From an uncultured Oscillospiraceae bacterium (GTDB lineage: Bacteria > Bacillota > Clostridia > Oscillospirales > Oscillospiraceae), in assembly GCA_934636655.1 (NCBI GenBank), contig CAKUAS010000014.1, forward strand, positions 1-55,163: 55,163 nt of DNA. Direction: 5' to 3'. The notes beneath the pieces were generated by a model. It had not been told where the DNA came from. It saw nothing but the letters and a program-made list of their open reading frames with translations, and did no database searches. Positions 51,880-55,163 of this stretch are shown here, in pieces. Within the stretch, counting starts at the first letter, position 1; each line of letters opens with the position of its first letter. The translations under genes and the position numbers were made by a program.

Positions 51880-52801
51880 CCTGAAAGAAATCAATTTCCG
51901 CACGGTGGCCGACCCCAAAGGCTTCATTGAAGAGTGCGACGAGGTGTACGCAAACCGCGTCAAAGACGCGGCGGATAAGATCATCGAAAACAGCCGCCGC
52001 AGCCCCATCGTTCTGATGTCCGGTCCCTCCGGTTCGGGCAAGACGACGACCGCACGCAAGATAAGCGAGGAGCTTGAGCGCCGCGGCGTCCATGCGCACT
52101 ATGTCGGCATGGACGATTATTTTAAATCCGTTGACCCCGTTACAGCGCCGAGAACGCCCGAGGGCGACATTGACCTCGAATCCCCCCTGTGCCTCGACAT
52201 GGAGCTGTTAAACGAACATTTTACCATGCTCGCCGAAGGCAAGCGCATATTCGTTCCCAAGTACGAATTTTCGCGTCAGATGCGCGTGCTTGAGCCGTCG
52301 AAGTCCATAAAGCTCAAAAAGGACGAGATAGTTGTTTTCGAGGGCATACACGCGCTCAATGATATGATAACGGAAAAACACCCGGATGCGTTTAAGCTGT
52401 ACATATCCGCACGCAGTAATGTTGTATTTAACGGCGAGGTCTGCTTCAAAGGAACGTGGTTCAGACTCGTGCGCCGCACTGTACGCGACTATAACTTCCG
52501 CGGCGCGGATCCTTCGCAGACACTTAAAATGTGGGCAAATGTACGAAGAGGAGAAAAGTCCTACATTTCACCGTTCAAAAACAAGGCGAACTTCATGTTC
52601 GACTCGGCATTCCCCTACGAGATGGCCGTAATGAACGAAACCGCGACCGATCTTTTCTCCTCGATCCCCGAGGGCATCGAGCGATATGATGAGCTGCGCA
52701 CGGTCCTTCCGGCGCTTCAGCTCTTCGGCGTTATAGACGAGAAATATGTTGCCCCCGACGCGCTTATACGCGAGTTCATCGGCGGCGGCGACTACGAATA
52801 A
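51869..52801 (+). CDS. Uridine kinase / phosphoribulokinase family nucleoside kinase
   Basis: A 310-aa P-loop kinase with Walker A MSGPSGSGKTTTARK near residue 50 and the substrate segment YVGMDDYFKSVDP; the LID-like region has FKGTWFRLVRRTVRDYNFRG. It probably phosphorylates uridine or a related nucleoside or small sugar. The N-terminal 40 residues are additional to the classic Udk fold. Start ATG has AAGGAG 10 bases upstream, inside the hemZ end. The hemZ-kinase pairing recurs in Clostridia. Confidence 0.87.
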   Translation: MAFDLKEINFRTVADPKGFIEECDEVYANRVKDAADKIIENSRRSPIVLMSGPSGSGKTTTARKISEELERRGVHAHYVGMDDYFKSVDPVTAPRTPEGDIDLESPLCLDMELLNEHFTMLAEGKRIFVPKYEFSRQMRVLEPSKSIKLKKDEIVVFEGIHALNDMITEKHPDAFKLYISARSNVVFNGEVCFKGTWFRLVRRTVRDYNFRGADPSQTLKMWANVRRGEKSYISPFKNKANFMFDSAFPYEMAVMNETATDLFSSIPEGIERYDELRTVLPALQLFGVIDEKYVAPDALIREFIGGGDYE

Positions 52802-52829
52802 GAGATAAATTTAAAACAGGAGGATGAAG

Positions 52830-53501
52830 ATGAAAGGTAAAAGAACACTCGCGCTCATATTGGCGCTCGTCATGGTATTCAGCCTGTGCGCCTGCACGGG
52901 CAATGACGATGTCAAGGGCAAAACAGAGCCAAAGGTAACTCAGACGGCCGCTCCCGAAAAGGAGCTTGAGCTCGGCAGCGTCAGCGGCGGCAGGTACGAA
53001 AACAGCTACTTCGGCTTCGGTTGTGAGCTTGGCGAGCTGTGGACCTACGCCACCGAGGATCAGCTTCTGAGTATGGTGCAGGCCACGGCCGATCTCGTAG
53101 ACGATGAAAACTTAAAGGATGAGCTTCTGAAGGCCGACATGTTCTATGACATGATGACTTATTTCTACGACGGCGTCACAAACATGAACGTCATAGTTCA
53201 GAACATCGGCGCGGCGTACGGCGCACTGCTCGATGAGGACGCGATAGCCGAGCAGACCGCAGAGGTCATGCCGGAGCAGCTCGCGGCGGCTTCCATGGAC
53301 GTTCAGTCCTGCGAGCAGGTAGTCGTCGAGTTTGCCGGGGCGGATCACGCCGGCATACTCATCCACAGCACGATAAACGGCAGCGATGTGTATCAGCTTC
53401 AGGCCTTCGTCAAGGCCGGCAAATATGTAGCCATAATCACCATGTCCTCCCCGCTTGAGGATAACATCGACGCGATGCTCGGATTCTTCTATGCGGTATA
53501 A
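52830..53501 (+). CDS. Lipoprotein of unknown function
   Basis: A 223-aa exported lipoprotein. Signal MKGKRTLALILALVMVFSLC with lipobox LCAC, so lipid is probably attached at Cys near residue 22, followed by an acidic and threonine-rich linker. The mature domain of about 180 residues has no family that I recognise. ATG at 52830 is chosen since AGGAGG ends six bases before it; the ATG at 52824 immediately abuts that site. It is the last gene of the hemZ operon and ends at a strong terminator. Confidence 0.8.
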   Translation: MKGKRTLALILALVMVFSLCACTGNDDVKGKTEPKVTQTAAPEKELELGSVSGGRYENSYFGFGCELGELWTYATEDQLLSMVQATADLVDDENLKDELLKADMFYDMMTYFYDGVTNMNVIVQNIGAAYGALLDEDAIAEQTAEVMPEQLAAASMDVQSCEQVVVEFAGADHAGILIHSTINGSDVYQLQAFVKAGKYVAIITMSSPLEDNIDAMLGFFYAV

Positions 53502-53503
53502 GC

Positions 53504-53540
53504 AAAACAGCTCAGACCGTTTGGTCTGAGCTGTTTTAAT
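53504..53540. terminator. Bidirectional terminator after the lipoprotein gene
   Basis: Perfect 15-bp stem (53504-53518 with 53523-53537) around GTTT, starting with AAAA and ending with TTTT. It ends the convergent hemZ operon and rsmG. Confidence 0.9.
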
Positions 53541-53545
53541 GCTTT

Positions 53546-54247
53546 TTACAGCGGCTGCTTTTTTATCTGCGCCCATTTGCGCGGGTATTTCGGGTGCGTG
53601 GGCTTTGTTTTTTCTATTACAACGGCGGCGTGGCTTATATCTGTTCCCGGTATCGAATAGTGCACCGTTTCCTTAAGCCTGCCTCCGAGAAGGTGCATGG
53701 CGTTTTCGGCCTCCTTGACCTCCTGTGCACAGTCGGGACCCTTCATGGCTATAAACAGTCCCCCGACGCGCAGATACGGCAGGCACAGCTCACAGAGCGT
53801 GCCGAGGCGCGCAACGGCGCGTGATACGGCTATATCATATGCGGCTCGCCGCTCCTCGGGTATCTCTTCTGCGCGCGCGTGGACGCACTGCACGCCATCG
53901 AGCGTAAGCTTATCGCAGGTCTCACTAAGAAAATCAATACGCTTATTGAGGCTGTCCAGCAGCGTGATATCCATGCTCGGCTGCACGATTTTAAGTACCA
54001 TTCCCGGAAACCCGGCGCCCGTTCCAACATCTATGACCTTTTTATCGTCAAAATCGCCGGCCTTTAGCAGCGCCGCACAATCGAGAAAATGCAGCCGTGC
54101 AACATCTTCCATGCCGCTTATGGCGGTAAGGTTCATGACGCGGTTGCGTTCCTCGAGATATTCATAATATGTCTTAAGCCTTTCGATCGCTCTGTCATCA
54201 GGCGTGATGCCCAGCGCCTCGAAGCCGTCGTGTAAAATCTTCTCCAT
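53546..54247 (-). CDS. rsmG: 16S rRNA (guanine(527)-N(7))-methyltransferase
   Basis: A 233-aa SAM-dependent enzyme (GidB). The SAM loop is VIDVGTGAGFPGMVLKI near residue 70, followed by LLDSLNKRIDFL and the RAEE/SRAVA segments (DIAVSRAVARL). It modifies G527 in the decoding region; loss gives low-level streptomycin resistance in several bacteria. It often sits near oriC with mnmG, but neither is present here, so the gene has moved. It stands between two terminators. Confidence 0.96.
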   Translation of the reverse strand: MEKILHDGFEALGITPDDRAIERLKTYYEYLEERNRVMNLTAISGMEDVARLHFLDCAALLKAGDFDDKKVIDVGTGAGFPGMVLKIVQPSMDITLLDSLNKRIDFLSETCDKLTLDGVQCVHARAEEIPEERRAAYDIAVSRAVARLGTLCELCLPYLRVGGLFIAMKGPDCAQEVKEAENAMHLLGGRLKETVHYSIPGTDISHAAVVIEKTKPTHPKYPRKWAQIKKQPL

Positions 54248-54257
54248 ATGTTCTCCA

Positions 54258-54297
54258 AGAAAAAATGAGTTGGGTCGCTGCCCAACTCATTTTAGCA
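54258..54297 (-). terminator. Terminator of the SleB-type hydrolase gene
   Basis: Perfect 13-bp stem AAAATGAGTTGGG (54262-54274) with its complement at 54281-54293, 6-nt loop, and a T-run on the minus strand. Confidence 0.9.
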
Positions 54298-54317
54298 TAT
54301 TAGTTTTCGTTTATCAA

Positions 54318-55160
54318 TCAGATAAAGAAATTGTGGTCTCCGATCTGGCCGAGCCACGTAGTCTCGATCATACCGCTGCCCCAGTATCGTCCGACCTGGA
54401 AAAACAGCGCATCGCCGACTGTGTTATAGCCCTCGTATACAAGCTTTGCGCAAACAACGCTTATCTCATAAGGCTCGCCGTATATAGCGCCAGCGGATAC
54501 GACGCTGAACTGACCCGGCTGGAAAATGACGTCCTTTACCGTTTCGCCGAATCTCGCATCGCCTGCGCGGTTGAGGATAACGTTTCCGACGCCGATCTGG
54601 CCCGCAACGGGCTGGTTACCGGACTCCCATGTGATGATCCTGCTCATCCAGTAGATATCATCCTCATTGTAATACTCATCCCCGCTCTGGAGGATCTGTT
54701 CGTCTGCCGTGCTGAAATTGACAGCGCCGAGCTCATCATCCCGCGAAACATCCAACGTGAATATCTTCGCCAGAGCCTCGCTCGGGATTATGAAAGTGCC
54801 GTCAACTTCCATATAGCCGTCGGGAAGATAGAGGTATCTGCCGTTTGCGCACAGATACTCGTCCTCAAATCCGGCTTCGATCGTTATGCCGGCGACCTCG
54901 ACGGTCAGTTTATTTATCTCTTTGTCATAGTTCACATCGGCATCATAACCGAGGACCGCACAGGCGGCTTCAAGTGAGACATAAGAGTCGTCGCCGATCA
55001 TATAGCCGCGGCAGGAAAGCAGTCCGTCGACATATACCGGAGTTTCGGTATAGCTGACACCGTTGTCAGTTTCCTCGGCCAGCGCAGAGCCGCAGAGGAA
55101 AACGCACAGCAGACAGATAACGAACACGAGTGAAAAACTATACTTTTTCAGTTTACTCAT
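54318..55160 (-). CDS. Cell wall hydrolase: copper-amine-oxidase-like stalk plus SleB domain
   Basis: A 280-aa exported protein. Signal peptide 1-28 (ends GSALAEE). Residues about 40-150 resemble the Cu_amine_oxidN1 domain seen as a repeat or stalk in clostridial wall proteins. The C-terminus (about 165-280) is a SleB/Hydrolase_2 domain with the catalytic Glu in ITWESGNQPVAGQIGVGNV near 177. SleB-type enzymes are lytic transglycosylases acting on spore-cortex or vegetative peptidoglycan. The absence of a peptidoglycan-binding repeat and the stalk suggest a vegetative wall role. Start lies 3 bp from the window edge; its promoter is outside. Confidence 0.88.
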   Translation of the reverse strand: MSKLKKYSFSLVFVICLLCVFLCGSALAEETDNGVSYTETPVYVDGLLSCRGYMIGDDSYVSLEAACAVLGYDADVNYDKEINKLTVEVAGITIEAGFEDEYLCANGRYLYLPDGYMEVDGTFIIPSEALAKIFTLDVSRDDELGAVNFSTADEQILQSGDEYYNEDDIYWMSRIITWESGNQPVAGQIGVGNVILNRAGDARFGETVKDVIFQPGQFSVVSAGAIYGEPYEISVVCAKLVYEGYNTVGDALFFQVGRYWGSGMIETTWLGQIGDHNFFI

Positions 55161-55163
55161 ATA

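Noticed and set aside
1..55163. tRNA, rRNA, tmRNA or RNase P RNA genes
   Set aside because: Every gap over about 70 bp was read on both strands; no cloverleaf arms, TTCGA loop or conserved RNA core was found.

Overview
The window reads as chromosomal DNA of a Gram-positive, probably spore-forming gut-type member of the Clostridia, most likely Oscillospirales. The grounds are a SpoIIE-type phosphatase, a SleB-type wall hydrolase, two large S-layer-homology surface proteins, HemZ, a solitary MreB, the gdpP-rplI-dnaB-tilS-hpt-ftsH gene order, AGGAGG-type ribosome binding sites, and sigma-A promoters of the TTGnnn-17-TAnnnT type. The assignment is an inference from gene content. No rRNA, tRNA, CRISPR array, insertion sequence or prophage was seen.

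Layout. 0-5.3 kb: yebC; an operon glpK, NUDIX hydrolase, DUF1015 protein joined by TAATG stop/start overlaps; and a monoglyceride-lipase-like hydrolase. 5.3-13.6 kb (minus strand): mreB, comF, recD2 and a small membrane protein whose ribosome binding site lies in a hairpin; then uvrA with ybaK, and a TetR regulator. 13.7-20.6 kb: a stand-alone glutamyl-Q tRNA(Asp) synthetase; a sensory [FeFe]-hydrogenase paired with a SpoIIE-type PP2C phosphatase; and, divergently, an RseC-like redox protein followed by a DHHW/MBOAT O-acetylation pair. 20.6-26.5 kb: an Old Yellow Enzyme relative, release factor 3, and a surface protein (C39-like peptidase, BspA leucine-rich repeats, three SLH domains) divergent from a 66-aa helix-turn-helix regulator. 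26.6-31.9 kb: a heterodimeric ABC transporter, its TetR regulator, and between them the only long gene-free stretch (417 bp), which holds repeats. 31.9-39.5 kb: a 1796-aa four-module SLH surface protein divergent from an OmpR/EnvZ-type two-component system, with coincident -35 boxes. 39.7-42.3 kb: an AT-richer island with a MarR regulator and a membrane-anchored serine hydrolase. 42.4-50.2 kb: the conserved housekeeping operon gdpP to ftsH. 50.3-55.2 kb: hemZ, a uridine-kinase-like enzyme and a lipoprotein, then rsmG and a SleB-type hydrolase.

How the genes work together. Most are housekeeping: DNA repair and replication (uvrA, recD2, dnaB), translation (gluQ, prfC, rplI, tilS, rsmG, ybaK), proteolysis (ftsH) and c-di-AMP turnover (gdpP). 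The accessory theme is the cell surface and its control: two SLH proteins, wall-polymer O-acetylation, a two-component system, and local regulators with recognisable palindromic operators. The most unusual unit is the sensory hydrogenase and phosphatase. It keeps all four H-cluster cysteines but has Ser in place of the proton-relay Cys, and it ends in FeS, PAS and helical modules. It is transcribed back-to-back with a redox membrane protein and cell-envelope acetylation genes from promoters whose -35 boxes overlap. I infer a redox or H2 sensing circuit acting through protein dephosphorylation.
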